From positions 1 to 50,274 of the forward strand of contig JAGTRS010000028.1 of NCBI GenBank assembly GCA_018262195.1: a stretch of 50,274 nt of DNA, read 5' to 3'. This document shows, piece after piece, positions 34,730 to 46,535 of the stretch; the first letter of the stretch is position 1, and every line of letters begins with the position of its first letter. The notes under the pieces were generated by a model, which saw only the letters and a list, made by a program, of their open reading frames with translations, ran no database searches and had not been told where the DNA came from. The stretch comes from Pseudomonadota bacterium. GTDB lineage: Bacteria > Pseudomonadota > Gammaproteobacteria > Burkholderiales > Rhodocyclaceae. The position numbers and the translations under genes are program-made.

Positions 34730-35356
34730 TTATTCACCAATCACATCCGCACCGATTGGCGGGGTGAATTTGAATGTACTGGCCGGCAAGACGGGATTGC
34801 GTTCGATTTTCGAGAAACGGATATGCGTCGTTTGGCCGAAATTGTCCTGCAGTTCCATGGCTTTCAGATCGTTGCCGGAAAAGGCGAGGCGCACTTTTTC
34901 GAAGCCGCTGTCACCGGCCTTCGGAGTTGCCTCGACCCAGGCCATACCTTCGGCTTCGCCGGCTTCCCTGAGGGTGAAGTTTTTTTCCAGATCGTTGTTT
35001 CCGGAAAGCAGCGCGGCAGGCGAACTGCCGATCGCCTGCCCGGCCTTGCGGACCGTCACCTGCTGCAACTCAGGATCGTGAATCCAGATCTTTTCGCCAT
35101 CGCCGACAATCAGCTGCGGGTACGGCTTGACGATTTCCCAGCGCAGCTTGCCGGGCCGCGCAATGGCGACCGTCCCGGAGGACTGTTGCGGCTTGCGGCC
35201 ATTCTTGGCAATCACCGCCTGCGAAAATTCGGCTTTCAGCGTGCGGGTGTTTTTCAGGAAATCGTGCAACTGATCAACCGCACCGGCGTGGGCAAGCAGC
35301 GGGATGAAGCCGAAGGCTGCGGTGGACAGGATTTTTTGGGCGATATTCATGCGCAT
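34730..35356 (-). CDS. lolA: Outer-membrane lipoprotein carrier protein LolA
   Basis: LolA carries lipoproteins across the periplasm from LolCDE to LolB. The 208-residue precursor begins with a signal peptide (about residues 1-25, ending LLAHAGA). The mature part is the expected half-barrel, with QLHDFLKNTRTLKAEFSQ, SGTVAIARPGKLRWEIVKPYPQLIVGDGEKIWIHDPELQQVTV and ALLSGNNDL. It sits between ftsK and rarA on the same strand, a conserved arrangement. A 9-bp stem-loop lies in the gap to ftsK. Confidence 0.94.
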   Translation of the reverse strand: MRMNIAQKILSTAAFGFIPLLAHAGAVDQLHDFLKNTRTLKAEFSQAVIAKNGRKPQQSSGTVAIARPGKLRWEIVKPYPQLIVGDGEKIWIHDPELQQVTVRKAGQAIGSSPAALLSGNNDLEKNFTLREAGEAEGMAWVEATPKAGDSGFEKVRLAFSGNDLKAMELQDNFGQTTHIRFSKIERNPVLPASTFKFTPPIGADVIGE

Positions 35357-35361
35357 AGCTT

Positions 35362-35384
35362 ACCGCGCCAACAAGTGGCGCGGT
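35362..35384. other. Stem-loop between ftsK and lolA
   Basis: ACCGCGCCA and TGGCGCGGT form a perfect 9-bp stem with loop ACAAG. No T-run follows in the direction of transcription (minus), so it is probably not a full terminator; partial attenuation or mRNA processing is possible. Confidence 0.5.
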
Positions 35385-35422
35385 GTTTCAGGGTGTAACA
35401 AATTGATCGGGGGCCGCCCAGC

Positions 35423-37735
35423 TTACTCGACTGGCTTCTTCATCAGCACTTCACGGCCGCCACGACCATCCATGGTCGACACCAGCCCTGCTTTTTCCAT
35501 GGCCTCGATTAGGCGAGCCGAGCGGTTGTAGCCGATGCGCAGGTGGCGCTGGACCAATGAAATCGAGGCGCGCTGGTTCTTGAGCACGATATCGACGGCT
35601 TGATCGTAGAGCGGGTCGCTCTCGGCATCGCCGCCGCTCTCGCCCGCTTCACCGCCCTCCTCGTCATCGCCGCCCGAACCAGTCAGGATGTCCTCGATGT
35701 ATTCCGGCGCACCGGTGGCCTTGAGGTGTTCGACAACGCGATGTACTTCGTCGTCGGAAACGAAGGCGCCATGGACGCGGGTCGGATAGCCGGTGCCCGG
35801 CGCCAGATAGAGCATGTCGCCTTGGCCAAGCAGCGCTTCGGCGCCCATCTGGTCAAGGATGGTGCGCGAGTCGATCTTGCTCGATACCTGGAAGGACAGG
35901 CGGGTCGGGATGTTGGCCTTGATCAGGCCGGTAATCACGTCCACGCTCGGCCGCTGCGTCGCCAGCACGAGGTGGATGCCGGAGGCCCGCGCCTTCTGGG
36001 CCAGACGGGCGATCTGCTCCTCGACCTTCTTGCCGACGACCATCATGAGGTCAGCCAGTTCGTCGATGATGACGACGATGAAGGGCATGGTCTTCAGCGG
36101 CTCCGGCGTTTCCGGGGTCAGGGTCAGCGGGTTCGGGATGTGCTCGCCGCGCTTTTCGGCATCGCGAATCTTGGTGTTGAGGCCGGCGATGTTGCGCACG
36201 CCCATCGCCGACATCAGCTTGTAGCGCTTTTCCATCTCGGTGACGCACCAGTGCAGCGCGTTGGCCGCCTGCTTCATGTCGGTAACAACGGGCGCCAGCA
36301 GGTGTGGAATGCCTTCGTAGATCGACAACTCGAGCATCTTCGGGTCGACCATGATCAGGCGAACCTGATCCGGCTCGGCCTTGTAGAGCATCGACAGGAT
36401 CATCGCATTGACGCCCACCGACTTGCCGGAACCGGTCGTCCCGGCCACCAGCAGGTGCGGCGTCTTGGCCAGGTCGGCGACCACCGGCAGACCGCCGATG
36501 TCCTTGCCGAGGCAGACGGTCAGCGGGCTGGTCATGTCGTTGTATGGCTTGCTCGAGATGATCTCGGAGAGCTTGACAGTCTGCCGCCGGGGATTGGGCA
36601 GTTCGAGCGCCATGCACGACTTGCCGGGCACCGTCTCAACGACGCGGATCGACACCATGGCCAGTGCCCGGGCCAGGTCGCGGGCCAGATTGACGATTTG
36701 CGCACCCTTGACGCCGACGGCCGGCTCAATTTCGTAGCGGGTAATCACCGGGCCGGGCAAAGCGGCCAGCACCTTGACCTGAACACCGAAATCCGAGAGC
36801 TTTCGTTCGATCAGGCGCGAGGTGTATTCGAGTGTTTCGGCACTCACTGTCTCGGTAGCCGGCGGCGCCGGATCGAGCAGGTGCAGCGGCGGCAACTGGC
36901 CGCCAATGATTGCTTCGGGGAACAGGGCAACCTGCTTCTCGCGTTCGATGCGGGCTTCAGCCTTTTTGGACACGGGCACTTCAGGCGGTGGCGTTTCGAT
37001 GATGATCGGTTCGTGCAGTTCGACCCGGCGCTTTTCTTCTTCGACGACGACTTCGCGCTGCTGCGCCACTTCCTTGCCGATCTGCCGGTCACGCCAGGCA
37101 TCGACACGACCATAAAAGAAGCCGACAAAAGTCTCCAGCATCACGCCGAGCTTTTCAAAGGCCCACAGCCACGACATCCCGGCGAAGATGCTCCAGCCTG
37201 CTGCCATGACCGACAGCAGCAGCAAGGTGGAGCCGGTATAGCCAAGTTGGGTTGCCAGGATTCGGCCGACCTCAATGCCGAGCATGCCGCCCGGCGCCAG
37301 CGGCAACTCTGCTTTCAACGAATAGAAACGCAGCGCTTCGAGCGATGAACTGGCCACCAGCAGGAACGAAAAGCCGCCCAAGGCAATGAACAGCGGGTGC
37401 TGCTTGTGCTCGTCCGGCGAATTGAATTTGCGGAAACCCCACCAGACGAACATGCCAAGCAGCACGATCCACCACCATGCGGAGAGCCCGAAGATGTAGA
37501 GCATCAGGTCGGCAATCCAGGCGCCGGCACGGCCGGCCGGGTTGTGCATGGTCTGCGAAATGACCGCATGCGACCAGCCTGGATCTTCCTTGCTGAATCC
37601 CCACAAGGCCATGGTCAGGAACAGCGCGACCGCGCCTAGCCCCAGCCAGCGGGATTCCTGCAACAGGTTGCCAATCTTTTCCGGTAACGGGCTGGGCGCT
37701 GCCCGCCGATCAACTGCCCTAGCCCCCATCCTCAC
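35423..37735 (-). CDS. ftsK: DNA translocase FtsK
   Basis: FtsK anchors at the division septum and pumps DNA to resolve chromosome dimers at dif. The 770-residue product has four N-terminal membrane spans (about 30-210), a short linker rich in Glu/Lys/Pro, and a RecA-like motor. Walker A is [14 protein letters not shown], with G432-S439, and Walker B is [15 protein letters not shown]. The C-terminal winged-helix gamma domain (about 700-765; [25 protein letters not shown]) reads KOPS sites. The linker is much shorter than in E. coli, as is usual for betaproteobacteria. The start overlaps the Crp/Fnr gene stop by four bases. Confidence 0.96.
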   Translation of the reverse strand: MRMGARAVDRRAAPSPLPEKIGNLLQESRWLGLGAVALFLTMALWGFSKEDPGWSHAVISQTMHNPAGRAGAWIADLMLYIFGLSAWWWIVLLGMFVWWGFRKFNSPDEHKQHPLFIALGGFSFLLVASSSLEALRFYSLKAELPLAPGGMLGIEVGRILATQLGYTGSTLLLLSVMAAGWSIFAGMSWLWAFEKLGVMLETFVGFFYGRVDAWRDRQIGKEVAQQREVVVEEEKRRVELHEPIIIETPPPEVPVSKKAEARIEREKQVALFPEAIIGGQLPPLHLLDPAPPATETVSAETLEYTSRLIERKLSDFGVQVKVLAALPGPVITRYEIEPAVGVKGAQIVNLARDLARALAMVSIRVVETVPGKSCMALELPNPRRQTVKLSEIISSKPYNDMTSPLTVCLGKDIGGLPVVADLAKTPHLLVAGTTGSGKSVGVNAMILSMLYKAEPDQVRLIMVDPKMLELSIYEGIPHLLAPVVTDMKQAANALHWCVTEMEKRYKLMSAMGVRNIAGLNTKIRDAEKRGEHIPNPLTLTPETPEPLKTMPFIVVIIDELADLMMVVGKKVEEQIARLAQKARASGIHLVLATQRPSVDVITGLIKANIPTRLSFQVSSKIDSRTILDQMGAEALLGQGDMLYLAPGTGYPTRVHGAFVSDDEVHRVVEHLKATGAPEYIEDILTGSGGDDEEGGEAGESGGDAESDPLYDQAVDIVLKNQRASISLVQRHLRIGYNRSARLIEAMEKAGLVSTMDGRGGREVLMKKPVE

Positions 37736-38394
37736 ACTCCCGGGATGACCGTCAGGTCATTCTCGATGCGGATGTAGCCACTCAATTCCAGATCGCGCAT
37801 GACCTTGCTGACCATTTCACGCGATGCACCAATCATTTTCGCCATATCCTGCTTCGACATTTTTTTCTTGATAACACGTCGCCCTTCGACGACTTCCGAC
37901 ATATCCAGCAGAAGACGAGCCACGCGGCCATAAACATCAAGCAGCGCCAGGCTTTCGATCTTGCGATCCGCCTCACGCAAGCGCAGCACCAGCGTCTTCA
38001 TCAGCTTCTGCGCCACCTGAAAATTGTCCTGCAGGCAACGCTGGAAGGATTCCTTGCTGAGGAACAGCAACTCGCAAGGCTCGGCGGCAACGACGTTGGC
38101 CGAACGGGGACTGCCGTCGATCAGGCCCATCTCGCCGAAGAATTCACTGGGACCAAGCCAGGCGAGAATGATCTCGCGGCCATCCTCATCGGTATTGGTC
38201 ACCTTGGCCCGCCCGCTGAGCAGGATGTACAGGGAATCCGTACTATCGCCGGCCCTGACCACGGAGGCGCCACGTTCGACACGTTTTCGCCCGGAGACCT
38301 TGGAGAGTTTCTCCAGTTCAACGTCGTCCAACCCGGAAAACAGCGGTACGTTACGCAAAACCACCAGACTTAATCCGCAAGGGGTAGTTGCCAT
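37732..38394 (-). CDS. Crp/Fnr family transcriptional regulator
   Basis: 220 residues. The N-terminal cyclic-nucleotide-binding-type domain includes [27 protein letters not shown] and the phosphate-binding-cassette-like [19 protein letters not shown] dimerisation helix and a C-terminal winged helix ([25 protein letters not shown], about 170-195) follow. There is no N-terminal FNR cysteine set (only isolated Cys residues at 6, 107 and 120), so an oxygen-sensing [4Fe-4S] cluster is unlikely; the FGEM...PRSA pattern is closer to CRP/Vfr-type ligand sensors. The ligand is unknown. The ftsK start overlaps its stop. A TATAAT-like -10 lies at 38427-38432 on this strand. Confidence 0.9.
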   Translation of the reverse strand: MATTPCGLSLVVLRNVPLFSGLDDVELEKLSKVSGRKRVERGASVVRAGDSTDSLYILLSGRAKVTNTDEDGREIILAWLGPSEFFGEMGLIDGSPRSANVVAAEPCELLFLSKESFQRCLQDNFQVAQKLMKTLVLRLREADRKIESLALLDVYGRVARLLLDMSEVVEGRRVIKKKMSKQDMAKMIGASREMVSKVMRDLELSGYIRIENDLTVIPGV

Positions 38395-38426
38395 AAATCA
38401 GTTTCCGTTCATATAGTTACGAAACG

Positions 38427-38432
38427 ATTATA
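38427..38432 (-). promoter_or_regulatory. Likely -10 element of the Crp/Fnr-ftsK operon
   Basis: Minus-strand TATAAT about 33 bases before the start codon. The -35 region (CTATGT at 17 bases) is poor, suggesting activator dependence or a weak promoter. Confidence 0.4.
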
Positions 38433-38488
38433 AACTGCTTTCCCAAATTACATAGGAACTTCGAAAAAATTGGAAGCCCAGACAACGC

Positions 38489-39486
<998 letters not shown>

Positions 39487-39491
39487 CTCGC

Positions 39492-40256
39492 TTGATCGAC
39501 CCGGAAGACCTTGCTGCCTTCCAGGCGGCGGTGGCCGATATCGAGCCACTGCCGCCGGCCAATCGTGTGCATCTGGCCAAACCGAAACGGCCCGTCGTTG
39601 TTCGGCCACCGAGCGTTGAAAAGCGCCCACCAACACCGAAAAAAGCTCGCGACAATGGTTTGCCAGCCCACTGGAACGCTCCCGGCGCGGCAAAAGACAC
39701 AGAGCAGAGCAAACCTCTCAATCCGGACCACGCGGCGTTTCGTGCCGCTATGGCCGGCGTCCAGCCGCTTCCCGCGCCCAATGTCGTTCAGCACGGTACC
39801 TGCCCACCCCCACCCCGCCCACTGCAACACATTGCCGACGAGCGAGCAGCGCTGCATGAAAGTCTTCACGGCCATATCGGCCTGCAGGACCGCCTGGAAG
39901 GTGGCGATGAGCCGCATTACCTGCGCACTGGTTTGGCCCAGACCGTTCTGCGTGATCTGCGACGGGGGCGCTGGGTCGTTCAGGATGAAATCGATCTGCA
40001 TGGCCTGAACCGCGACGAAGCACGCCAATTGCTCGCCACTTTCCTGGCTGAATGCCTGCATCACGGGAAGCGCTGCATTCGGGTCGTGCACGGCAAGGGG
40101 CTGGGCTCCCCACAGAAACTTTCTATCCTGCGCCAATTGGTGCGCGGCTGGCTGGCCCAGCGCGAGGAGACCCTGGCCTACTGCCAGGCAAAGCCGCACG
40201 ATGGCGGCGAAGGCGCCCTGCTCGTCCTGCTGCGCGCCCCAAAAAACAAAGGGTGA
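39492..40256 (+). CDS. Smr domain protein (MutS2 C-terminal-like)
   Basis: 254 residues. The C-terminal ~85 residues are an Smr domain with the typical VQDEIDLHGLNRDEARQLLATFLAE (about 160-185) and a CIRVVHGKGLGSP motif (the HGKG loop). Some Smr domains are nicking endonucleases acting on DNA or RNA. The first ~110 residues are Pro/Ala-rich, probably flexible. The start is a TTG five bases after the trxB stop; no ATG or GTG nearby gives a better N-terminus, so translation likely depends on coupling. The stop lies within the terminator hairpin. Confidence 0.88.
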   Translation: MIDPEDLAAFQAAVADIEPLPPANRVHLAKPKRPVVVRPPSVEKRPPTPKKARDNGLPAHWNAPGAAKDTEQSKPLNPDHAAFRAAMAGVQPLPAPNVVQHGTCPPPPRPLQHIADERAALHESLHGHIGLQDRLEGGDEPHYLRTGLAQTVLRDLRRGRWVVQDEIDLHGLNRDEARQLLATFLAECLHHGKRCIRVVHGKGLGSPQKLSILRQLVRGWLAQREETLAYCQAKPHDGGEGALLVLLRAPKNKG

Positions 40257-40271
40257 CCTGAGGTCACCCTT
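40249..40271. terminator. Bidirectional terminator between the Smr gene and glnB
   Basis: AAGGGTGACCT and AGGTCACCCTT are exact complements. On the minus strand the stem is followed by TTTGTTTTTT, a good terminator for glnB; on the + strand a weaker CTTTCC tail follows. The left arm contains the stop codon of the Smr gene. Confidence 0.85.
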
Positions 40272-40316
40272 CTTTCCAGCTTCACTCCACGATCGACAAC
40301 GACCGTGGAAACCTCA

Positions 40317-40679
<363 letters not shown>

Positions 40680-42296
40680 TTAAAACTCGTCCACATACCG
40701 ATTGGTAATAGGATAACGCCAATCCTTGCCAAAGCCACGCGGCGTGATACGAATGCCTATTGGCGCCTGGCGGCGCTTGTACTCGGCAATCCGCAGCAGG
40801 CGCACGACACGGCGCACATCCGCTTCCGGCAGACCGGCCGCGATGATCTCGCGCGGGCTGCGATCCTCTTCCATATAAGCACGGACAATGGCGTCCAACA
40901 CTTCGTAGGGCGGCAGCGAATCCTGGTCGGTCTGGTCAGGTTTCAGTTCAGCAGACGGCGGCCGGACAATGATGTTTTCCGGAATGACCGGGTCGCCCTG
41001 ACAGAGGGTATTGCGGTAAACAGACAGACGATAGACCAGCGTCTTGTAAACGTCCTTGATTACGGCAAAGCCGCCCGCCATGTCGCCATAAAGCGTGCAG
41101 TAGCCAACGGCCATTTCTGACTTGTTGCCGGTCGTCAGCACCAGCGACCCTGTCTTGTTCGACAGCGCCATCAGAATATTGCCGCGAATGCGCGCCTGGA
41201 TATTCTCTTCGGTCGTATCAGCCGGCAAACCCGCGAACAGAGGATCAAGCATCGCGCCATAGACATCCATCGCCGGTGCGATGGGAATCTCGTCATAGCG
41301 CACGCCAAGAACCCGGATCATCTCGCGCGAATCGTCGAGACTCATCTGCGCGGTATAGGGGGACGGCATCATCACGGCCCGAACCTTGTCAGCCCCGAGC
41401 GCATCGACTGCCACACAAAGCGTCAAGGCGGAATCGATACCACCGGACAGACCGATGATCGCCCCCTTGAAGCCGGTCTTGCCGATATAGTCGCGCACAC
41501 CGACAACCAGCGCCTGGTAGGCCTCAGCCTCAAGCGAAAGTTCGTCGGCGAGGTCGTCCGAACGCAAGCGACCAGCGTCGAAATCGACAATACCCAGCGC
41601 CTCCTCGAACTGTGGCAGGCGCATGCAACAGTTCTTTCGTGCATCCAGTGCAAAAGAAGCACCGTCGAAGACCAGTTCATCCTGCCCACCGACCAGATTG
41701 CAATAAACAGCAGGAATTCCCGTCGCATCGATTCGGTCACTAAGAACCTGGATGCGCTGTTGATGTTTTTCGAGATGACAAGGCGAAGCGTTGAGCACGA
41801 GCAGCAATTCGGCACCGGACTTGTGCGCCAGCTCTGCCGCGCCTTCTTCCCAAATATCGGCACAGATATTGATGCCGCAACGCACACCACCGAGTGTCAC
41901 GACACAAGCCTCGGTGCCGGCCTCGAAATAGCGTTTCTCGTCAAAAACTTCATAATTGGGCAGGCGCATCTTGCGATACACCGCCACTTTCCGGCCATTT
42001 TCAATGACCGTGGCCGCGTTGTGGCAGCGACCTTCATGCTCTTCCGGATGCCCGACGATGACGTCGATGCCGTCAACGCGGGAGGCCAGATCGTCCAGTG
42101 CTCGCGCGCAAGCCCGATAGAAATCGGGGCGCAGAAGCAGATCTTCCGGTGGGTAGCCGCACAATGCCAGTTCCGGCGTCAGCAGCACCTGTGCACCGCG
42201 TGCTTTCGCCTCGACGGCGCATTCAATGATGCGTTCGACGTTGCCCGTCAGGTCACCAACGGTAGCGTTGAACTGAGCAACGGCGATACGCAACAT
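40680..42296 (-). CDS. nadE: Glutamine-dependent NAD+ synthetase
   Basis: NadE makes NAD+ from deamido-NAD+, ATP and glutamine. The 538-residue protein has an N-terminal nitrilase/glutaminase domain with the catalytic triad Glu42 (LTPELALCGY), Lys109 (YRKMRLPNY) and Cys145 (INICADIWEEG). The C-terminal synthetase domain has the pyrophosphatase P-loop GLSGGIDSALT (about 278-288) and TTGNKSEMAVGYCTLYGDMAGGFAVI. It lies between ppa and glnB on the minus strand. The gap to glnB is 24 bases, so the two may be co-transcribed. Confidence 0.95.
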   Translation of the reverse strand: MLRIAVAQFNATVGDLTGNVERIIECAVEAKARGAQVLLTPELALCGYPPEDLLLRPDFYRACARALDDLASRVDGIDVIVGHPEEHEGRCHNAATVIENGRKVAVYRKMRLPNYEVFDEKRYFEAGTEACVVTLGGVRCGINICADIWEEGAAELAHKSGAELLLVLNASPCHLEKHQQRIQVLSDRIDATGIPAVYCNLVGGQDELVFDGASFALDARKNCCMRLPQFEEALGIVDFDAGRLRSDDLADELSLEAEAYQALVVGVRDYIGKTGFKGAIIGLSGGIDSALTLCVAVDALGADKVRAVMMPSPYTAQMSLDDSREMIRVLGVRYDEIPIAPAMDVYGAMLDPLFAGLPADTTEENIQARIRGNILMALSNKTGSLVLTTGNKSEMAVGYCTLYGDMAGGFAVIKDVYKTLVYRLSVYRNTLCQGDPVIPENIIVRPPSAELKPDQTDQDSLPPYEVLDAIVRAYMEEDRSPREIIAAGLPEADVRRVVRLLRIAEYKRRQAPIGIRITPRGFGKDWRYPITNRYVDEF

Positions 42297-42302
42297 GATG
42301 GC

Positions 42303-42851
42303 TTAGTAGTTCGGCTTGTCCTTGGCGTCATTGAAACGCTGAACGCCTTCCATGACTTCCTTGCGGGCAGCTTCGATATCTTCCCAGCCATTGACCTTGA
42401 CCCACTTGCCCGGCTCGAGATCTTTGTAGTGCTCGAAGAAGTGGGAGATCTGCTTGCGCAGCAGGTCCGGCATGTCTTCGATGGTCTTGACGTCCTTGTA
42501 CAGCGGGGTCAGCTTGTCGACCGGCACAGCCAGCAGCTTGGCGTCATTACCACCTTCGTCGGTCATCGACAGCTGGCCGAGCGGGCGGCAGCGGACGACA
42601 ACACCCGGCGGCAGGGAGAACGGGGCAACGACCAGCACGTCGACCGGATCACCGTCACCAGCGATGGTGTGCGGGATGTAGCCGTAGTTGCAGGGATAGT
42701 GCATGGACGTGGACATGAAGCGATCAACAAAGATCGCGCCACTTTCCTTGTCAACTTCGTACTTGACCGGCTCGGAATGAGCGGAAATCTCGATGATGAC
42801 GTTGAAATCGTCGGGAAGGGACTTGCCGGAAGGAACGTTGTTAAGTGCCAT
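42303..42851 (-). CDS. ppa: Inorganic pyrophosphatase
   Basis: Soluble family I pyrophosphatase that hydrolyses PPi to phosphate and so drives biosynthetic reactions. The 182-residue product has the metal-binding signature DGDPVDVLV (about residues 66-74) preceded by [15 protein letters not shown]. Other active-site residues in [17 protein letters not shown] and [17 protein letters not shown] are present. Its stop is seven bases from the nadE start, so nadE probably depends on the ppa transcript. Confidence 0.96.
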   Translation of the reverse strand: MALNNVPSGKSLPDDFNVIIEISAHSEPVKYEVDKESGAIFVDRFMSTSMHYPCNYGYIPHTIAGDGDPVDVLVVAPFSLPPGVVVRCRPLGQLSMTDEGGNDAKLLAVPVDKLTPLYKDVKTIEDMPDLLRKQISHFFEHYKDLEPGKWVKVNGWEDIEAARKEVMEGVQRFNDAKDKPNY

Positions 42852-42911
42852 GTTGTATCTCTCTGCGTTTAGGTTTGAGAACTTGCGATTATAACGCCGT
42901 ACTGGCCTTTC

Positions 42912-43697
42912 TCACTGCCAGGCGGCGACGAACTCCTGCCAGTGCGGTGCGCCAATTTTTACCAGTTGCGCCTTGACGAATTCGCCTTCGGCGACTTCTT
43001 CCTCGGCCGTCAATTCACCGCGCAGGCGACGAAAGCGGTTGTAGACGAGATAGGTATTGATCACGTCGGTTTCGCAGTAATCGCGAATCTCGCCAATCTT
43101 GCCGGCTTGCCAGGCTTCCCAGACCTTGCCGCCATCCATGCCAAGCTTGCCGGGAAAACCGAAGAGCTTGGCCAGATCGTCAAGCGGCGCATTGGCCCGG
43201 GCGTTGTACAGGGCCAGCAGGTCCATCAGATCGAGATGACGGGTGTGATAGCGGCTGATGTAGTTGTTCCACTTGAAATCGCGCGAATCAGCGTAATCGC
43301 CATCACCGAGATCCCAGTAACGGGGAGCGCTGACAGCATGCAGCATGCCGCGATAGTGCAGCACGGGCAGGTCGAAACCGCCACCGTTCCACGAAACGAT
43401 CTGCGGTGTGAATTTCTCGATGCCGTCGAAAAAGCGCTGGATGATCGCTCCTTCGTTGAGATCGGGCTCTGACAACGACCAGACCTTCAAGCCTTCGTTT
43501 GTCCGCAACACGCAGGAGATGGTCACGACACGCTGCAGATGCAATTGCAGGAAATCATTGCCGGTCTTGGCCCGGCGCTGCTGGAAGGCCAGCTCGGCGA
43601 CTTCGTCGTCGGAAAGTTCAGCCGGCAGATCGTTCAGACGGCGCAGTCCGGCGACATCGGGAATCGTCTCGATGTCAAAAATCAAAACAGGCTTCAT
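42912..43697 (-). CDS. Predicted 3'-5' exonuclease (PolB-like DEDD family)
   Basis: 261 residues of the DEDDy-type exonuclease fold. Motif I is FDIETIPD (Asp8 and Glu10), motif II includes SWNGGGFDLPVLHYRG (about residue 103), and motif III is YCETDVINTYLVYNRF (about 207), with the Tyr/Asp pair. This resembles the stand-alone exonuclease domain of family B DNA polymerases. Its substrate in the cell is not known. It is last in the lapA-lapB-ugd-hldE1-hldD-cysM series; its start overlaps the cysM stop by four bases. Confidence 0.88.
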   Translation of the reverse strand: MKPVLIFDIETIPDVAGLRRLNDLPAELSDDEVAELAFQQRRAKTGNDFLQLHLQRVVTISCVLRTNEGLKVWSLSEPDLNEGAIIQRFFDGIEKFTPQIVSWNGGGFDLPVLHYRGMLHAVSAPRYWDLGDGDYADSRDFKWNNYISRYHTRHLDLMDLLALYNARANAPLDDLAKLFGFPGKLGMDGGKVWEAWQAGKIGEIRDYCETDVINTYLVYNRFRRLRGELTAEEEVAEGEFVKAQLVKIGAPHWQEFVAAWQ

Positions 43698-44593
43698 GCC
43701 GGAAAAACACCTGTCGAGAGATAACGATCACCACGATCGCAGATGATCGAGACAATGACGGCATTCTCCAGTTGCTGTGCCAGACGCAGGGCCACAGCGA
43801 GGGCACCGCCCGATGAAATGCCAGCGAAGATACCCTCTTCCATCGCCAGGCGGCGCGTCATTGCCTCGGCATCGGCCTGACTGACGTACTCGATGCGATC
43901 GACGTTGGTGTTGCTGTAAATCTTCGGCAAATAGGCCTCCGGCCATTTTCGGATACCCGGAATCTGGCTACCATCTTCCGGCTGACAACCGACGATCTCG
44001 ATCGCCGGGTTCGTTTCCTTCAGGAATCGACTGGTTCCCATGATGGTCCCGGTCGTTCCCATGCTGGAAACGAAATGAGTGATCTTGCCTTCGGTATCGC
44101 GCCAGATTTCCGGTCCGGTGCCTTCGTAGTGGGCCAGCGGATTATCGGGGTTGGCAAACTGGTCAAGGATGATGCCCTTGCCTTCGTCGCGCATTTTCTC
44201 GGCCACGTCGCGAGCCAGCTCCATGCCGCCATCCCGGGGTGTCAGCACAAGTTCTGCTCCGTAGGCGCGCATGCTTTGCCGACGCTCGATGCTCTGATTT
44301 TCCGGCATGACGAGGATCATCCTGTAACCCTTGATTGCCGCCGCCATGGCCAGCGCAATGCCGGTATTGCCCGAGGTCGCCTCAATCAGCGTGTCGCCTG
44401 GCTTGATGTCGCCACGCGCCTCGGCGCGGACAATCATCGACAGCGCCGGCCTGTCTTTTACCGAACCAGCCGGGTTATTCCCCTCCAGCTTGGCGAGAAT
44501 GACGTTACCCCGCTTGTCGTTGTCAGCACCAGGAATGCGTACCAGACGTACCAGCGGCGTATTTCCGACAAAATCCTGCAAGGTTTTATACAT
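43694..44593 (-). CDS. cysM: Cysteine synthase B
   Basis: A PLP enzyme making cysteine from O-acetylserine and sulfide or thiosulfate. The 299-residue protein has the PLP lysine at Lys46 in [13 protein letters not shown], the phosphate-binding [15 protein letters not shown] loop, and the substrate loop [16 protein letters not shown]. Length and the [10 protein letters not shown] motif fit CysM rather than CysK (usually longer, with PSGSVKDR and a different C-terminus). The start overlaps the hldD stop by eight bases. It uses the product of CysE, of which a nif-linked copy lies at 13653. Confidence 0.93.
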   Translation of the reverse strand: MYKTLQDFVGNTPLVRLVRIPGADNDKRGNVILAKLEGNNPAGSVKDRPALSMIVRAEARGDIKPGDTLIEATSGNTGIALAMAAAIKGYRMILVMPENQSIERRQSMRAYGAELVLTPRDGGMELARDVAEKMRDEGKGIILDQFANPDNPLAHYEGTGPEIWRDTEGKITHFVSSMGTTGTIMGTSRFLKETNPAIEIVGCQPEDGSQIPGIRKWPEAYLPKIYSNTNVDRIEYVSQADAEAMTRRLAMEEGIFAGISSGGALAVALRLAQQLENAVIVSIICDRGDRYLSTGVFPA

Positions 44594-45584
44594 TGCGATT
44601 GAGCCACTCGATATATTGGGAGACGCCCTCTTCTACCGTTGCCATCGGCGCTTCGTAGCCGGCTGCACGCAGCTTGCCCAGGTCAGCCTGCGTGAATGCC
44701 TGATACTTGCCCTTCAGTGCATCGGGGAAGGCAACGTACTCCAGCAAACCCTGTGCCCGCAATTCGTCCAGCGACAACGGCGACTCATTTCTGGCCTTCC
44801 GACAGCCGTTAACCGCTGCCACGGCAACATCGTTGAAGCTTTGCGCCCGACCGGAACCTAGGTTGAAAATACCGGATTTCTCGGGGTGATCGAGGAAGAA
44901 CAGATTGACCTTGGCAACGTCACCAACAAAAACGAAATCCCGCTGCTGGCCGCCATCCGGGTAACCGTGCGAACCTTCGAACAACTTGACCTTGCCGTCG
45001 GCGCGGAACTGGTTGAAGTTGTGGAAGGCGACCGAAGCCATGCGTCCCTTGTGCGTTTCACGCGGGCCATAAACATTGAAATAGCGAAAGCCGACGATCT
45101 GCGACGAGGGTTTCTGGGCCAGGCGCTGACGAACGATCTGATCAAACAGGAATTTGGAATAACCGTAGACGTTGAGCGGCCCTTCGTACTGGCGCTCCTC
45201 CTTGAATGTGCCGCTGGAGCCATAGGTCGCCGCACTGGAGGCATAGAGGAACTGAACATCCTGATCCAGACACCAATCGAGCAGAATCATGGAGTAACGG
45301 TAGTTGTTCTCCATCATATAGCGGCCGTCCGTCTCCATGGTGTCGGAACAAGCGCCTTCGTGCAGGATGGCGTCGATTTCGCCGTCGAAGTGACCTGCCT
45401 GGATACGCTCGATGAAGTCGTTCTTGTCGAGATAATCGACGACTTCACAATCGATCAAGTTCTTGAACTTGTCTGCCTTGGTCAGGTTATCGACGGCGAT
45501 GATGTTCGTGATGCCGCGCTCGTTGAGCGCCTTGACGATATTGGACCCGATGAAGCCGGCGGCGCCGGTGACGACGATGTACAT
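44586..45584 (-). CDS. hldD: ADP-L-glycero-D-manno-heptose 6-epimerase
   Basis: HldD performs the last step in making ADP-L-glycero-D-manno-heptose, the inner-core LPS sugar. It is a 332-residue extended short-chain dehydrogenase with NAD(P)-binding GAAGFIGSN (7-15) and the diagnostic [10 protein letters not shown]. It also has [15 protein letters not shown] and the catalytic YGYSK motif, and [24 protein letters not shown] near the middle. It is preceded by the heptose kinase gene with nine bases between them, so both steps of heptose synthesis are encoded together. Confidence 0.95.
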   Translation of the reverse strand: MYIVVTGAAGFIGSNIVKALNERGITNIIAVDNLTKADKFKNLIDCEVVDYLDKNDFIERIQAGHFDGEIDAILHEGACSDTMETDGRYMMENNYRYSMILLDWCLDQDVQFLYASSAATYGSSGTFKEERQYEGPLNVYGYSKFLFDQIVRQRLAQKPSSQIVGFRYFNVYGPRETHKGRMASVAFHNFNQFRADGKVKLFEGSHGYPDGGQQRDFVFVGDVAKVNLFFLDHPEKSGIFNLGSGRAQSFNDVAVAAVNGCRKARNESPLSLDELRAQGLLEYVAFPDALKGKYQAFTQADLGKLRAAGYEAPMATVEEGVSQYIEWLNRNV

Positions 45585-45593
45585 GATTTTTCC

Positions 45594-46532
45594 TTACAGT
45601 GCAGCGATGAGTTCTTCGCGGCTGACAACGGCAGTGCCGAGCTTGCCGACAACGATGCCAGCTGCGATGTTGGCCACACGAATGGCTTCGTCCCAATCGG
45701 CTCCGGCAGCAATCATTACCGCCAGCGTGGCAATAACCGTATCTCCGGCCCCTGACACATCGAAAACCTCTCGCGCCAGAGCGGGCTGGTGATGCACCGC
45801 ATCATCGGCGAACAGTGTCATTCCTTCTTCACTGCGGGTGACCAGCAAGGCTTCGAGACCAAGCTCGCCACGCAGCTTGCGCGCCTTGGCAGCCAACTCT
45901 TCCTCGGAAGACCAGCGACCGACTACTTCCCGCAACTCCGAACGATTCGGGGTAATCACCGTGGCACCGGCATATTTCCCCCATTCATCGCCCTTCGGGT
46001 CGACCAAGACCGGCTTGTCGTGGGATCGGGCAATGCGGATCATCTCGGAGATGTGCGTCAGACCTCCCTTACCATAATCCGAGAGGATCACGACATCGGC
46101 CTGAACGACACGTTGCTCGAAATCGGCCAGCTTGGCCTTCAGGATTTCGTGCGATGGGGTCGTTTCAAAATCGATGCGCAGTAGCTGCTGCTGACGCCCA
46201 ATGACGCGGAGCTTGACCGTGGTATCGATCTCGCGATCAATGTGCAAAGCCGCGTCGATCTGGCCTTCGTCGAGCAGTCGCCCGAGAGTACGTCCGGCCT
46301 CGTCGTCACCAACAACCGACAGCAAGGCAGAAACTGCCCCCAGCGAGGCTGCATTACGGGCCACGTTGGCGGCTCCACCAAGGCGCTCTTCCATCCGCTC
46401 GACCTTGACCACCGGTACCGGTGCCTCCGGAGAAATCCGGCTGACCTCGCCAAACCAGTAACGATCCAGCATGACGTCACCAACGACCAGCAGGCGAACC
46501 TGCGACAGCTTTTCCAGCAAGTTGCTACTCAT
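45594..46532 (-). CDS. rfaE1: D-glycero-beta-D-manno-heptose-7-phosphate kinase (HldE kinase domain only)
   Basis: A PfkB-family sugar kinase of 312 residues that phosphorylates heptose 7-phosphate at C1. Motifs: VGDVMLDRYWFGEVSRISPEAPVPVV, GGAANVARNAASLGA (about 53) and the C-terminal signature DVSGAGDTVIATLAV (about 266-280, catalytic Asp). The E. coli HldE is ~477 residues and has a second, adenylyltransferase domain. That domain is absent here, as in other betaproteobacteria, so a separate rfaE2/hldC gene is expected elsewhere. It lies between ugd and hldD with only a few bases on either side. Confidence 0.93.
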   Translation of the reverse strand: MSSNLLEKLSQVRLLVVGDVMLDRYWFGEVSRISPEAPVPVVKVERMEERLGGAANVARNAASLGAVSALLSVVGDDEAGRTLGRLLDEGQIDAALHIDREIDTTVKLRVIGRQQQLLRIDFETTPSHEILKAKLADFEQRVVQADVVILSDYGKGGLTHISEMIRIARSHDKPVLVDPKGDEWGKYAGATVITPNRSELREVVGRWSSEEELAAKARKLRGELGLEALLVTRSEEGMTLFADDAVHHQPALAREVFDVSGAGDTVIATLAVMIAAGADWDEAIRVANIAAGIVVGKLGTAVVSREELIAAL

Positions 46533-46535
46533 CGT

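Noticed and set aside
33350..35398. 682-codon + strand frame over rarA and lolA
   Set aside because: It spans two real genes and their gap on the opposite strand; no coherent protein features.
35600..37348. 582-codon + strand frame inside ftsK
   Set aside because: Complement of the clearly real ftsK gene; composition dominated by Arg, Gln, His and Asp with no recognisable domain.
37732..38394. Assignment of the regulator as oxygen-sensing FNR
   Set aside because: The N-terminal cysteine cluster of FNR is missing; the ligand pocket pattern fits CRP-like proteins better.
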